34,402 bases of DNA from an uncultured Caulobacteraceae bacterium (GCA_903870555.1 CAIQDO010000174.1:1-34402), one strand, 5' to 3'; shown: positions 22,098 to 31,515, numbered from the stretch's first letter. A program made the numbers and translations. Notes: a model not told the origin generated them from the sequence alone.

Positions 22098-22565
22098 ATG
22101 ACCGAAACCGATCTTCCCGAACCGAGCATGGAAGAGATTCTGGCCTCGATCCGCCGGATCATCTCCGAGGACGAGGCCTCCATCGCGGGCCCGTTCGACC
22201 TCGCCGCGCCGGCCGAACCGGACGATGATGTCCTGGTCCTCACCGAGCGCGCGCCACCCGAGCCCGCGACGTCCTATGCCGTTCCGCCGACGGTGCGCGA
22301 CCTCGCCGCCGACGTCGAGCCGATCGTCGCGCGTGAGACCGCCGCCGCAGCGTCCGACTCGTTCCAGAGGCTTTCGTTGGTCGTCGGCAACACCACCGCG
22401 AACGCCCACATGTCCGTCTCCGGCGCCGGACCGACCCTGGAGGATATCACCCGCGATCTGATGCGGCCGATGCTGCAGTCGTGGCTGGACGACAACCTGC
22501 CCGCCATCGTCCGCGCCCGGGTGGACGAAGAGGTCGAGCGCATCGCCCGCGGTCGAGTACGCTGA
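22098..22565 (+). CDS. popZ: Polar organizing protein PopZ (DUF2497)
   Basis: This 155-residue protein has the PopZ architecture. A conserved N-terminal helix MEEILASIRRIISEDE lies at 11-26, where PopZ binds client proteins. A low-complexity acidic and proline-containing linker follows. The conserved C-terminal oligomerisation segment is TLEDITRDLMRPMLQSWLDD...LPAIVRARVDEEVERIARG. In Caulobacter crescentus PopZ forms a filamentous condensate at the cell poles that anchors the ParB/parS centromere and recruits signalling proteins. The position between tolC and valS matches my memory of that genome. At 155 residues it is somewhat shorter than the C. crescentus protein (about 177), the loss falling in the linker. 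It has its own predicted promoter. Confidence 0.93.
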   Translation: MTETDLPEPSMEEILASIRRIISEDEASIAGPFDLAAPAEPDDDVLVLTERAPPEPATSYAVPPTVRDLAADVEPIVARETAAAASDSFQRLSLVVGNTTANAHMSVSGAGPTLEDITRDLMRPMLQSWLDDNLPAIVRARVDEEVERIARGRVR

Positions 22566-22659
22566 TCCCCGCCATGCGCGCCGCCCTTCGCCTCTCTGCC
22601 TGACACGGGGCTCGCGACCCGATCAGAGTCCTTCCGATCCGCGTTCCGACGAAAAAGCC

Positions 22660-25320
22660 ATGCTTGAAAAAACCTTCGATCCCGCCCTCGCCGAACCGAG
22701 GCTCTACCGTCAATGGGAAGAATCCGGCGCTTTTGCTCCGATCGACGATCCTGCCGCCCCGCCATTCTCGATCGTCATCCCGCCGCCGAACGTCACTGGC
22801 TCGCTGCACATCGGCCACGCCCTCAACAACACCCTTCAGGACGTCCTTATTCGCCATGCCCGGATGAAGGGCATGGCCGCCCTGTGGCTGCCGGGCACCG
22901 ATCACGCCGGTATAGCCACCCAGATGGTTGTCGAGCGGCAGCTCGCCGCCGAGGGCAACATCAGCCGCCGCGATATGGGTCGCGAGGCCTTCGTCGAACG
23001 CATCTGGCAGTGGAAGGCCCGGTCGGGAGGAACCATCGTAAACCAGCTTCGCCGCCTGGGCGCCTCCTGCGACTGGAGCCGCGAGCGTTTCACGCTGGAC
23101 GACGGTCTGTCGGCGGCGGTTCGCCGGGTGTTCGTCACTCTGCACAAGCAGAAGCTGATCTATCGCGACAAGCGGCTGGTGAACTGGGACCCCCATTTCC
23201 AGACCGCCATCTCGGACCTTGAGGTCGAGCAGCGCGAGGTCGACGGCCACTACTGGCATCTGGCCTATCCGCTGGAGGATGGTTCGGGCGAGATCGTCGT
23301 CGCCACCACCCGGCCGGAGACAATGCTCGGCGACACCGCCGTCGCCGTCCACCCGACCGACGAGCGCTACAAGTCCCTGATCGGCAGATGCGTCCGCCTG
23401 CCGATCGTCGGGCGGCCGATCCCAATTATCGCCGACGACTACGCCGACCCAGAGAAGGGGTCGGGCGCGGTGAAGATCACCCCGGCCCACGATTTCAACG
23501 ATTTCAAGGTCGGGCAACGCCATCGCCTGCCGATGATCAACGTTCTCGACGCCCAGGCGCGGGTCAACGACAACGCCCCGGCAGAATACCGCGGTCTCGA
23601 CCGGTTCGAGGCGCGCAAACGTGTCGTCGCCGAGTTCGAGGCCCTCGGCCTGCTGCGCGGCGTCGAGCCGACTCGCCACGCCGTGCCCCATGGCGACCGT
23701 TCCGGCGCGGTGGTCGAGCCCTGGCTGACCGACCAGTGGTACGTCGACGCCAAGACCTTGGCCGGCCCGGCGATCGCCGCGGTCGAGCGCGGCGACACGG
23801 TGTTCGAGCCCAGGCACTGGGAGAAGACCTACTTCGAGTGGATGCGGAACATCGAGCCCTGGTGCGTGTCGCGCCAGCTGTGGTGGGGACACCGCATCCC
23901 GGCCTGGTACGGCCCCGACGGCCGGATCTTTGTCGCCGAGTCGGCGGAAGAGGCCCACGCCGCCGCCCACGAGGCCTATGGCCGCGACGAGGACCTGCGG
24001 CAGGACGACGACGTCCTCGACACCTGGTTCTCCTCGGCCCTGTGGCCGTTCTCGACCCTCGGCTGGCCGGCCAAGACGGAGGATCTGGCCCGGTTCTATC
24101 CGACCAACACCCTGGTCACCGGCTTCGACATCATCTTCTTCTGGGTCGCCCGGATGATGATGATGGGGCTTCACTTCACCGGCCAGGCGCCCTTCGAGCG
24201 CGTGTTCATCAACGCCCTTATCCGCGACGCGGAAGGGGCCAAGATGTCGAAGTCCAAGGGTAACGTGATGGACCCGTTGGAGCTGGTCGACCAGTACGGC
24301 GCCGACGCCCTGCGCTTCACCCTGACGGCCATGTCCGGCCAGGGCCGCGACATTCGCCTGTCGAAGCCGCGCATCGAGGGCTATCGCAACTTCGGCACCA
24401 AGCTGTGGAACGCCGCCCGCTTCTGCCAGATGAACGGTTGTGTTCCGGTCGAGGACTTCGACCCTGCCTCGGCTGTTCAGACCGTCAATCGGTGGGTGCG
24501 CGGCGAGACGCTGAAGGCGGCGCGCGAGGTGTCCGCCGCCATCGAAAGCTGCGCCTTCGACGACGCCGCCAACGCCCTCTACCGCTTCATCTGGAACCAG
24601 TTCTGCGACTGGTATGTCGAGTTCGCCAAGCCGATCCTCAACGGCGAGGATGTCGTCGCCCGCGATGAGACCGGGGCCATGGCCGCGTGGGCCCTGGACG
24701 TGATCCTGAAGCTGCTCCATCCGGTGTCGCCCTACATCACCGAGGAGCTGTGGGCCCAGACGGCGCCGGAGGGGCGACCGCGCGCCGGCCTGCTGATCAG
24801 CGCCGCCTGGCCGGACCTGCCCGACAGCTACGCCGATCCGGCGGCCGAGGCCGAGATCGGCCTGGTCATCGCCGCGGTCACCGAAGGACGCTCGGTCCGC
24901 GCCGAACTGAACGTGCCGCCAGGCGCCCGTCCGGACCTGTTCGTCTCCGAGGCGACCCCGGCCCAGCGTCAGGCCCTGGAGGCCAACGCCGCGGTTCTAG
25001 GCCATACCCTGCGAATCGGCGCGATGATGTTCGACGCGGTCGCCCCCGACGGGTCGGTGGCCTTCGTCGCCGGCGGCGTCACCCTGGCGTTGGACGTTCG
25101 CTCGGTGATCGACCTGCCGGCCGAACGCGCCCGCCTGACCAAGGAGATCGCCACCCACGGCGCCGACATCGACCGCACCGCCAAGAAGCTGGCCAACGCC
25201 GACTTCATCGGCCGCGCGCCGCCCGATGTGGTCGCCGAGAACCGCGAACGACTGGCGACGGCCGAGCAGACACGGTCACGACTGCAGGCGATCCTCGCGA
25301 AGCTGGAAGGGGTGGGCTAA
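22660..25320 (+). CDS. valS: Valyl-tRNA synthetase
   Basis: This 886-residue class I aminoacyl-tRNA synthetase charges tRNA-Val in the cytosol. The HIGH motif is at PPPNVTGSLHIGH (41-53), the KMSKS motif at about 528 (AKMSKSKGNVMDP), and the class signature WFSSALWPFSTLGWP lies between. The editing domain occupies roughly 190-340 (ATTRPETMLGDTAVAVHP). The anticodon-binding helical domain and the C-terminal coiled coil that grips the tRNA (RARLTKEIATHGADIDRT) complete it. It is slightly shorter than the E. coli enzyme, which is usual. Its TAA stop overlaps the stop of the minus-strand histidine phosphatase gene by three bases. Confidence 0.98.
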   Translation: MLEKTFDPALAEPRLYRQWEESGAFAPIDDPAAPPFSIVIPPPNVTGSLHIGHALNNTLQDVLIRHARMKGMAALWLPGTDHAGIATQMVVERQLAAEGNISRRDMGREAFVERIWQWKARSGGTIVNQLRRLGASCDWSRERFTLDDGLSAAVRRVFVTLHKQKLIYRDKRLVNWDPHFQTAISDLEVEQREVDGHYWHLAYPLEDGSGEIVVATTRPETMLGDTAVAVHPTDERYKSLIGRCVRLPIVGRPIPIIADDYADPEKGSGAVKITPAHDFNDFKVGQRHRLPMINVLDAQARVNDNAPAEYRGLDRFEARKRVVAEFEALGLLRGVEPTRHAVPHGDRSGAVVEPWLTDQWYVDAKTLAGPAIAAVERGDTVFEPRHWEKTYFEWMRNIEPWCVSRQLWWGHRIPAWYGPDGRIFVAESAEEAHAAAHEAYGRDEDLRQDDDVLDTWFSSALWPFSTLGWPAKTEDLARFYPTNTLVTGFDIIFFWVARMMMMGLHFTGQAPFERVFINALIRDAEGAKMSKSKGNVMDPLELVDQYGADALRFTLTAMSGQGRDIRLSKPRIEGYRNFGTKLWNAARFCQMNGCVPVEDFDPASAVQTVNRWVRGETLKAAREVSAAIESCAFDDAANALYRFIWNQFCDWYVEFAKPILNGEDVVARDETGAMAAWALDVILKLLHPVSPYITEELWAQTAPEGRPRAGLLISAAWPDLPDSYADPAAEAEIGLVIAAVTEGRSVRAELNVPPGARPDLFVSEATPAQRQALEANAAVLGHTLRIGAMMFDAVAPDGSVAFVAGGVTLALDVRSVIDLPAERARLTKEIATHGADIDRTAKKLANADFIGRAPPDVVAENRERLATAEQTRSRLQAILAKLEGVG

Positions 25321-25919
25321 CGCCCCGGCCCGCCCGGAACCGCGTTCCATAGCGATATCACCCGCGTGTCGGCCTGGTCCGGGCTGATCGACAGCAGGCT
25401 CAGCGACGCGGTGGTGAGGGCGAAGCGGCGGCCGTCGGCGATTGGCAGGCCGATCCATCGCGCGGCGAGGGCGCTGCTGAACTGGCCGTGGGAGAACAGG
25501 GCGATGTTCCCGGTCAGCGCCGTCAATCGGCCGATCAGCCGGTCGGCGCGGGCCTCGACGTCGGCCGGTGTCTCGCCGCCGGGGGCGCCGTCGGCAAACA
25601 CGTTCCAGCCCGGACGGGTCACGCGGATTTCCGCCGAGGTGACGCCCTCGACTTGGCCATAGTCCCACTCGGCGAGATCGGGCTCGATCTCGGCCTGATC
25701 GCCCAGTCCGGCGAGGTCGCAGGTCCGCCGCGCGCGTTGGCGAGGACTGGTCAGCACCTTCGTGAAGGGCGCCGCCGTCAGCCAGGGCGCCAGGGCTCGG
25801 GCCTCGGTCTCGCCGGTGGGCGTCAGCGACAGGTCGGTGGTCCCGGTGTGCCGCCGCGACAGACTCCAGGCTGTCTGGCCATGGCGGATCAGCCACAGGC
25901 GCAAGCTTGGCGGCGTCAC
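25317..25919 (-). CDS. Histidine phosphatase, similar to yeast Shb17 (sedoheptulose-1,7-bisphosphatase)
   Basis: This is a 200-residue phosphoglycerate-mutase-fold phosphatase. The catalytic phospho-histidine is H13 in IRHGQT, with R60 (TSPRQRARRT), E84 (LAEWDYG) and H144 (LFSHGQF) completing the site. Beyond the common fold, several stretches match what I recall of yeast Shb17: the RHGQTxWSxSxxxTGxTDLxLTPxGE segment, TSPRxRARxTxDL, LxEWxYGxxEG and an NGET-like GGETPADV. Shb17 dephosphorylates sedoheptulose-1,7-bisphosphate. Translation starts at GTG 25919, overlapping the aldolase stop (GTGA), so it is coupled to an aldolase that could make that substrate. A general sugar phosphatase or cofactor-independent mutase-like role remains possible. 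Confidence 0.85.
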   Translation of the reverse strand: MTPPSLRLWLIRHGQTAWSLSRRHTGTTDLSLTPTGETEARALAPWLTAAPFTKVLTSPRQRARRTCDLAGLGDQAEIEPDLAEWDYGQVEGVTSAEIRVTRPGWNVFADGAPGGETPADVEARADRLIGRLTALTGNIALFSHGQFSSALAARWIGLPIADGRRFALTTASLSLLSISPDQADTRVISLWNAVPGGPGR

Positions 25920-26950
25920 GCCGCGCGCTCCGCGGCGTCGTCATAACGACCCTGGATCGCCAGCCAGGCGCAACGGGCCCGGTGGAGCAGGGCCGTGCGC
26001 GCGGCGTCCACCCGTGAGGCTTCGCCGCGCCAGATGTCGAGGGCAGGATGCTGGATGGCCCGTCCGAAACTGCAGACCAGGGGCCAGGGCGCCTTGGCGC
26101 CGGGGGCCCGGGCCATGAGGTTGATGGCGTTCAGCCGGGCGTCCGCGTCGGGGCCTGATTGGCCGCCGGACAGGAACGCCACGCCAGCGATCGCCGCAGG
26201 CGCGCAATGCGACAGGGCGCGCAGGGTCGCCTTCGCCACCTCTTCGGCGGAGATCGGCTCGTGACGCGCCGCGCCGGGCAGCACCATGTTGGGTTTGAGG
26301 ATCACCGCTTCCAGCGCCACGCCCTGATGACGCAACTGTTCGAACACCGCGGCGAGGACCGTCTCGGTGATCTCGCCGCAACGCTCCAGGCTGTGGTCGC
26401 CGTCGCTCAGCACCTCGGGTTCGACGATCGGCACGAGTCCGGCCGCCTGGCAAAGGGCCGCATATCGGGCCAGGGCGTGGGCGTCGGCCTCGATGGCGGC
26501 TGCCGTCGGCAGGTCGCCGCCGATGACAAACACCGCTCGCCATTTGGCGAAGCGCGCCCCGCCCCGGGCATATTCGGCCAGGCGTTCGGCGAGGCGGTCG
26601 AGCCCCTCGGTGACGCTTTCGCCGGGATGGCCGGCCAGGGGCCTGGCGCCAGTGTCGACCTTGACGCCGACGATCAGCCCGGCCTGGATCATGGCCTCTG
26701 GAAAGGGAACGCCGGCCAGGGTCGTCTGGTGAAAGGTCTCGTCGAACAGGATCGCCCCGCTGATGTAGTCCGACAGGCCCGGGGCGCCGATGATCAGGTC
26801 GCGCCAGGCGCGGTGCGCCGCCTCGGTCAGTGGCGCGCCGATCGACTCGAAGCGGCTGTTCACGGTCGCCGTGCTCTCGTCCATCGCCAGCAGGCCGCGG
26901 CCCTCGGCCACCAAGGCATGGGCGGTCCTCGCCAGCCTGTGCAGGGTCAT
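25916..26950 (-). CDS. Class I fructose-bisphosphate aldolase (animal-type, PF00274-like)
   Basis: This 344-residue Schiff-base aldolase cleaves or forms fructose-1,6-bisphosphate and, in many family members, sedoheptulose-1,7-bisphosphate from erythrose-4-P and DHAP. The active-site residues of the animal-type family are all placed: D24 in LLAMDEST, K136 in RFAKWRAV, E177 and E179 in VPIVEPEV, the Schiff-base K219 in [10 protein letters not shown], and the phosphate loop FLSGGQS. It lacks the long C-terminal tail with the terminal tyrosine of animal enzymes. ATG 26950 overlaps the phosphoketolase stop (ATGA), and the stop overlaps the phosphatase start. The track ORF to 28003 includes antisense-like sequence inside phosphoketolase and is too long. 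Symbol left blank because naming varies. Confidence 0.94.
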   Translation of the reverse strand: MTLHRLARTAHALVAEGRGLLAMDESTATVNSRFESIGAPLTEAAHRAWRDLIIGAPGLSDYISGAILFDETFHQTTLAGVPFPEAMIQAGLIVGVKVDTGARPLAGHPGESVTEGLDRLAERLAEYARGGARFAKWRAVFVIGGDLPTAAAIEADAHALARYAALCQAAGLVPIVEPEVLSDGDHSLERCGEITETVLAAVFEQLRHQGVALEAVILKPNMVLPGAARHEPISAEEVAKATLRALSHCAPAAIAGVAFLSGGQSGPDADARLNAINLMARAPGAKAPWPLVCSFGRAIQHPALDIWRGEASRVDAARTALLHRARCAWLAIQGRYDDAAERAA

Positions 26951-29340
26951 GTCGCGGCGCTCCAGGTCCAGTCGCGCACCTCCGGCAGATCCTCGCCATG
27001 GCGGCCGATATATTGCTTGTGGGCCGCCAGTCGGTCCTGCATCCGCTGCCGCAGATGCGCCCCGCGGGCGCCCAGCCCGCCGACCCGGTCGATGACGTCG
27101 ACGACCAGATGGAAGCGGTCGAGTCGGTTCTGCACCCGCATGTCGAAGGCGGTCGTCACCGTGCCTTCCTCGATATAGCCATGGACGTGCAGGTTCTGGT
27201 TGCGCCGCCGGTAGGTCAGGCGGTGGACCAGCGACGGATAGCCGTGGAAGGCGAACACGATCGGCTTGTCGGACGTGAACAGGCTGTCGTAGTCGGCGTC
27301 GCTGAGGCCGTGGGGGTGCTCGCTTGGCGACTGAAGCTTCATCAGGTCGACGACGTTGATCACCCGCATCGTCAGGTCCGGCAGGTGCTCGCGCAGGATC
27401 GTCGTCGCCGCCAGCAGCTCCAGCGTCGGAGTGTCGCCACAGCAGGCCAGCACCACGTCCGGGCCAGAGACGTCGTCGTTGCTGGCCCAGCCCCACAGCC
27501 CCAGCCCCTGGGCGCAGTGGGCCGCGGCCTCGTCGATCGTCAGCCATTGGGGCATGGGATGCTTGCCGGCGACGATGACATTCACATAGTGCCGGCTGCG
27601 CAGGCAGTGGTCGGCGGTCGACAGCAGGCAGTTGGCGTCCGGCGGCAGGTAGAGGCGCACCACATCGGCCTTCTTGTTGGCGACATGGTCGAGGAAGCCG
27701 GGATCCTGGTGGGTGAAGCCGTTCTGGTCCTGCTGCCAGACGTGGGACGACAGCAGGTAGTTCAGCGACGAGATCGGGGCGCGCCAAGGCAGTTCGCGCG
27801 TCACCTTCAGCCACTTGGCGTGCTGGCTGAACATCGAATCGACGATGCGGACGAAGCCCTCGTAGCAGTTGAACAGTCCGTGGCGGCCGGTCAGCAGATA
27901 GCCCTCCAGCCAGCCCTGGCACTGGTGCTCGCTGAGCATGCCGTCGAGCACGCGGCCGTCGGGGGCGAGGAATTCGTCGCCGGGAATCGTCTCGGCGTCC
28001 CACTGCCGGTCAGTGACCTCGAACACCTTGCCCAGCCGATTCGAAAGGGTTTCGTCCGGGCCGAGCAGGCGGAAGTTCCGCGACTCCGCGTTCAGGGCGA
28101 TGACGTCGCGCAGGAAGCCGCCGAGCACCGTGCAGTCCTGGTCCGCGACCGCGCCCGGGGCGCTCACCGCGATGCCGTAGCCGTGGTAGTCCGGCAGCCG
28201 CAGGTCGCGCAGCAGCAGGCCGCCGTTGGCGTGGGGATTGGCGCCCATCCGCCGGGGTCCGAGGGGGGCAAGATCACAGAGGTCGGGGACCAGCCGGCCC
28301 ATTTCGTCGAACAGCTCTTCGGGGCGATAGCTTTTCAGCCACGCCTCCAGCAGCGGCAGGTGGCCAGGGTGGGCGGCATCGACGACCACCGGCACCTGGT
28401 GGGCGCGGAACGTGCCCTCGATCTTCAGCCCGTCGACCACCTTCGGCCCGGTCCAGCCCTTGGGCGAACGCAGCACGATCATCGGCCATGCGGGACGCGA
28501 CCGGTCCCCCAGGTCGCGGGCGCGGGTCTGCATCGCCTGGATATCGGCGATCGCCCCGTCCAGCGCCCTGGCCATGGCCGCGTGCATCGTCGCCGGATCG
28601 TCGCCCTCGACGAACACCGGCGCCCAGCCGCAGCCGCGCAGGAATTGCGCGAGCTCGTCGTGAGGGATGCGCGCCAGCACCGCCGGATTGGCGATCTTAT
28701 AGCCGTTGAGGTGCAGGATCGGCAGCACCGCCCCGTCGGTGGCGGCGTCGAGGAACTTGTTGGAGTGCCAGGCGGTGGCCAGAGGTCCGGTCTCGGCCTC
28801 GCCGTCGCCGATGACGCAGGCGACGATCAGGCCAGGATTGTCGAAGACGGCCCCGAACGCATGGCTGAGACTGTAACCGAGCTCGCCTCCTTCGTGGATC
28901 GACCCGGGCGTGGTGGGACCGACATGGCTGGAGATGCCGCCGGGAAAGGAGAACTGCTTGAACAGGCGCTTCAGGCCCGCCTCGTCCCGGCTGATGTCGG
29001 GGAATATCTCGCTGTAGCTGCCCTCAAGGTAGGTGGCCGCCACCAGCGCCGGGCCGCCGTGGCCCGGGCCGGCGATGTAGATCATGTCCAGGTCGCCCGC
29101 GACGATCACCCGGTTGAGGTGGGCGTAGATGAAGGTCTGGCCGGGGGTGGTGCCCCAGTGGCCGATCACCCGCGGCTTGACATGGGCGAGCGTCAGGGGT
29201 TCGCGCAGCAGGGGGTTGTCGAGCAGATAGAGCTGCCCCACCGCCAGGTAGTTCGCCGCCCGCCACCAGGCGTCGATCCTGGCCAGGGCGGCCGCGTCGA
29301 GCGGCTCCGCGGCCTGGATGTCCATCGCGCCGTCGTCCAT
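26947..29340 (-). CDS. xfp: Phosphoketolase (xylulose-5-P/fructose-6-P)
   Basis: This 797-residue thiamine-diphosphate enzyme splits xylulose-5-P or fructose-6-P with inorganic phosphate to acetyl phosphate plus glyceraldehyde-3-P or erythrose-4-P. Family motifs are [48 protein letters not shown], the ThDP loop [20 protein letters not shown], and the late [21 protein letters not shown] and HGYIEEGT. The length is that of typical XFP enzymes. ATG 29340 is the track start; ATG 29325 (MDIQAAEP) is an alternative only five codons in. It is the first gene of a three-gene operon with aldolase and histidine phosphatase. It is divergent from the acyl-CoA ligase gene. Confidence 0.96.
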   Translation of the reverse strand: MDDGAMDIQAAEPLDAAALARIDAWWRAANYLAVGQLYLLDNPLLREPLTLAHVKPRVIGHWGTTPGQTFIYAHLNRVIVAGDLDMIYIAGPGHGGPALVAATYLEGSYSEIFPDISRDEAGLKRLFKQFSFPGGISSHVGPTTPGSIHEGGELGYSLSHAFGAVFDNPGLIVACVIGDGEAETGPLATAWHSNKFLDAATDGAVLPILHLNGYKIANPAVLARIPHDELAQFLRGCGWAPVFVEGDDPATMHAAMARALDGAIADIQAMQTRARDLGDRSRPAWPMIVLRSPKGWTGPKVVDGLKIEGTFRAHQVPVVVDAAHPGHLPLLEAWLKSYRPEELFDEMGRLVPDLCDLAPLGPRRMGANPHANGGLLLRDLRLPDYHGYGIAVSAPGAVADQDCTVLGGFLRDVIALNAESRNFRLLGPDETLSNRLGKVFEVTDRQWDAETIPGDEFLAPDGRVLDGMLSEHQCQGWLEGYLLTGRHGLFNCYEGFVRIVDSMFSQHAKWLKVTRELPWRAPISSLNYLLSSHVWQQDQNGFTHQDPGFLDHVANKKADVVRLYLPPDANCLLSTADHCLRSRHYVNVIVAGKHPMPQWLTIDEAAAHCAQGLGLWGWASNDDVSGPDVVLACCGDTPTLELLAATTILREHLPDLTMRVINVVDLMKLQSPSEHPHGLSDADYDSLFTSDKPIVFAFHGYPSLVHRLTYRRRNQNLHVHGYIEEGTVTTAFDMRVQNRLDRFHLVVDVIDRVGGLGARGAHLRQRMQDRLAAHKQYIGRHGEDLPEVRDWTWSAAT

Positions 29341-29439
29341 CGCCTGCCGCTCCCGAGATCGACGCGCGATTCGCGACGTCAGGCCCCCAACGGCCCCGGC
29401 GGGCGGCGGTTCCAGGGTTTCGGGCGCGACCTGGCGGCG

Positions 29440-29453
29440 GCCTGTTTACAGGC
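29440..29453. promoter_or_regulatory. Inverted repeat in the divergent xfp/acyl-CoA ligase intergenic region
   Basis: GCCTGT-TT-ACAGGC is a perfect inverted repeat with six-base arms, near the middle of the 187-base gap between divergent genes. It overlaps a -35-like TTTACA for the plus strand. The form suggests a dimeric regulator's operator, but no regulator gene is adjacent. Confidence 0.35.
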
Positions 29454-29527
29454 GCGCCCGGCGCATGTTTCTAGCCTGCGCTCACCACGCGCCGTTCCAG
29501 GCGACCAAGACGATCAGGAAACGTCCC

Positions 29528-31288
29528 ATGACCGACCAACCCCAGGCTTCCGCCGCTCCCTGGCCCGCCATGTCGATCGCGCAGGCTCACGCCCTGCTGA
29601 CCGCGCCCGGGGCGCCGTTCGAGATGGACGAGGTCGTCATTCACGGCGTGCCGACGCGCGTCTGGAAGAACGCCCCGCCGACCCTGCGGTCGGTGGCCGA
29701 GATCGGCCGCGCTCACGGCGACCGCATCTTCCTGGTGCACGAGGACGAGCGGGTCAGCTTCGAGGCTTTCTTCCGCGCCACCGCCGCCTTCGCCCAGGCG
29801 CTGCGCGCCCAGGGCGTGGTCAAGGGCGACCGGGTGGCCATCATCATGCGTAACCTGCCGGAATGGCCGGTGGCCTTCTACGCCGCCGCCTCTCTGGGCG
29901 CGGTCATCACGCCGCTGAACGCCTGGTGGACCGGCCCCGAGCTCGAATACGGCCTCACCGACTCCGGCGCCAAGATCGTCATCACCGACGTCGAGCGGTT
30001 CGAGCGCATCGCGGAGCACTTGCACAACTGCCCCGATCTCCACCGCGTGTTCGTTTCCCGGATGATGGAGCACAACGGCAACCCGCTGGTGGTGAAGCTG
30101 GAGAGCGTCATCGGCGAGCCGGACAGCTGGGCGAGCCTGCCCGATCAGCCCCTGCCGGAGGCCGACATCGCCCCAGACGACGAGGCGACGATCTTTTACA
30201 CCTCGGGCACCACGGGAAAGCCGAAGGGCGCGCTCGCGACCCAGCGCAACATCAACTCCAACATCATGGCCGCCGGTTGCGCCGGCGCCCGCGCCTTCCT
30301 GCGCCGGGGCGAGGCCCCGCCGGCGCCCGATCCCGCCGCGCCGCAGCGAGGGACCCTGCTGTCGGTGCCGTTCTTCCACGCCACCGGCTGCTTCGCCATC
30401 CTCAACCCCAGCCTGGTGGCCGGCGGCAAGTTGGCGATGATGCGCCGCTGGGACCCGGTGCGAGCCTTCGAGCTGATCGAGCGCGAGCGGCTCAACTCGG
30501 CCGGCGGCGTGCCGACCATCGCCTGGCAGCTGATCGAGCACCCGCTGCGGAAGAACTACGACCTCTCCAGCCTGGAGAGCGTGGCCTACGGCGGCGCGCC
30601 CTCGGCCCCGGAGCTGGTGCGCAAGATCACCGAGACCTTCCCCAAGTCGCAGCCTGGCAACGGCTGGGGCATGACCGAGACCTCGGCCACGGCCACCACC
30701 CATGGCGCCGAGGATTACGCCAATCGCCCCGATTCCTGCGGTCCGGCCGTGCCGGTCACCGACCTGAAGATCATGACCGTCGAGGGCGACCGGGAACTGC
30801 CGATTGGCGAGGTCGGTGAACTGTGGTGCCGCGGCCCGCAGGTGGTGAAGGGCTACTGGAACAAGCCGGAAGCCACCGCCCAGACCTTCCACCAGGGCTG
30901 GGTCAAGACCGGCGACCTCGCCCGCCTGGACGAGGAAGGCTTCTGCTTCATCATCGACCGGGCCAAGGACATGCTGATCCGCGGCGGGGAGAACATCTAC
31001 TGCATTGAGGTGGAGAACGTTCTCTACGACCACCATGCGGTAATGGACGCGGCCCTGGTCGGCATTCCGCACAAGACCCTGGGCGAAGAGGCGGGGGCGG
31101 TGGTCACGCTGAAACCCGGCGCCACGGCCACCGAGGAGGAGCTGCGCGCCTTCGTCGCCGAGCGCCTGGCCGCCTTCAAGGTGCCGGTGAAGGTGATCTT
31201 CTGGCACGAGACCCTGCCGCGCAACGCCAACGGCAAGATCCTCAAGGCCGAATTGCGGAAGCTGTTCGAGGCGCCGGCGGCGGGGTAG
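29528..31288 (+). CDS. AMP-forming acyl-CoA ligase (class I adenylate-forming enzyme)
   Basis: This 586-residue enzyme activates a carboxylic acid with ATP and couples it to CoA. The adenylate-forming motifs are in order: FYTSGTTGKPKGA at about 222 (phosphate loop), GWGMTETSATAT at about 379, VKTGDLARLDEEGFCFIIDR (hinge region), MLIRGGENIYCIEVENVLYDH, and PRNANGKILKAELRK with the catalytic lysine. An N-terminal extension of about 45 residues precedes the first conserved block. Length and motifs fit medium- or long-chain acyl-CoA ligases better than acetyl-CoA synthetase. ATG 29528 (MTDQPQAS) was chosen; the track start at 29318 runs through the intergenic region. The stop codon lies in a G-rich potential quadruplex. 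Confidence 0.93.
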   Translation: MTDQPQASAAPWPAMSIAQAHALLTAPGAPFEMDEVVIHGVPTRVWKNAPPTLRSVAEIGRAHGDRIFLVHEDERVSFEAFFRATAAFAQALRAQGVVKGDRVAIIMRNLPEWPVAFYAAASLGAVITPLNAWWTGPELEYGLTDSGAKIVITDVERFERIAEHLHNCPDLHRVFVSRMMEHNGNPLVVKLESVIGEPDSWASLPDQPLPEADIAPDDEATIFYTSGTTGKPKGALATQRNINSNIMAAGCAGARAFLRRGEAPPAPDPAAPQRGTLLSVPFFHATGCFAILNPSLVAGGKLAMMRRWDPVRAFELIERERLNSAGGVPTIAWQLIEHPLRKNYDLSSLESVAYGGAPSAPELVRKITETFPKSQPGNGWGMTETSATATTHGAEDYANRPDSCGPAVPVTDLKIMTVEGDRELPIGEVGELWCRGPQVVKGYWNKPEATAQTFHQGWVKTGDLARLDEEGFCFIIDRAKDMLIRGGENIYCIEVENVLYDHHAVMDAALVGIPHKTLGEEAGAVVTLKPGATATEEELRAFVAERLAAFKVPVKVIFWHETLPRNANGKILKAELRKLFEAPAAG

Positions 31289-31313
31289 GGCGGGCCGTGG
31301 GCGGTTGAGGGGG
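31282..31313 (+). other. G-rich potential quadruplex at the acyl-CoA ligase stop codon
   Basis: GGGG-TA-GGG-C-GGG-CCGT-GGG (31282-31301) meets the simple four-tract rule with loops of 2, 1 and 4 bases, and a fifth run of G follows at 31309-31313. The TAG stop codon is inside it. The plus strand carries the G-runs, so the mRNA could fold as well. Confidence 0.5.
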
Positions 31314-31438
31314 AGATGGCGGGGTGTTTGCCGGGTGGCGAAGGGCCACTGGCGGGCGCCTTATGGGCGCTTGATGGGCGTGTTTGGGCGGCGTTCCGAA
31401 CACCGACCCAAAACACAACCTATTGTTCAAAAACGTCA

Positions 31439-31469
31439 TTTCAATGAGGCGCGCCGCGCCTCGACTGAA
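31439..31469. terminator. Stem-loop between convergent genes, possible bidirectional terminator
   Basis: GAGGCGCG-C-CGCGCCTC (31446-31462) is a perfect dyad, flanked by the imperfectly paired TTCA and TGAA. It lies between the convergent acyl-CoA ligase and VOC genes. There is no immediate T-run on the plus strand; on the minus strand a TTTTT lies about 14 bases further on. The 274-base gap 31289-31562 otherwise contains no convincing gene. Confidence 0.4.
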
Positions 31470-31515
31470 AGGCCCGATGGGGTGAATTCACGATGGGAAA
31501 GAGCGATGACGAAAG

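Noticed and set aside
22447-24720. 757-residue minus-strand ORF opposite valS
   Set aside because: It is antisense to well-conserved valyl-tRNA synthetase sequence and shows no family motif.
26830-29853. 1007-residue plus-strand ORF opposite the phosphoketolase operon
   Set aside because: It lies antisense to clear phosphoketolase and aldolase motifs and has no recognisable domain; long antisense frames are common in GC-rich DNA.
29471-31207. 578-residue minus-strand ORF opposite the acyl-CoA ligase
   Set aside because: It is antisense to all adenylate-forming motifs of the real gene and has none of its own.
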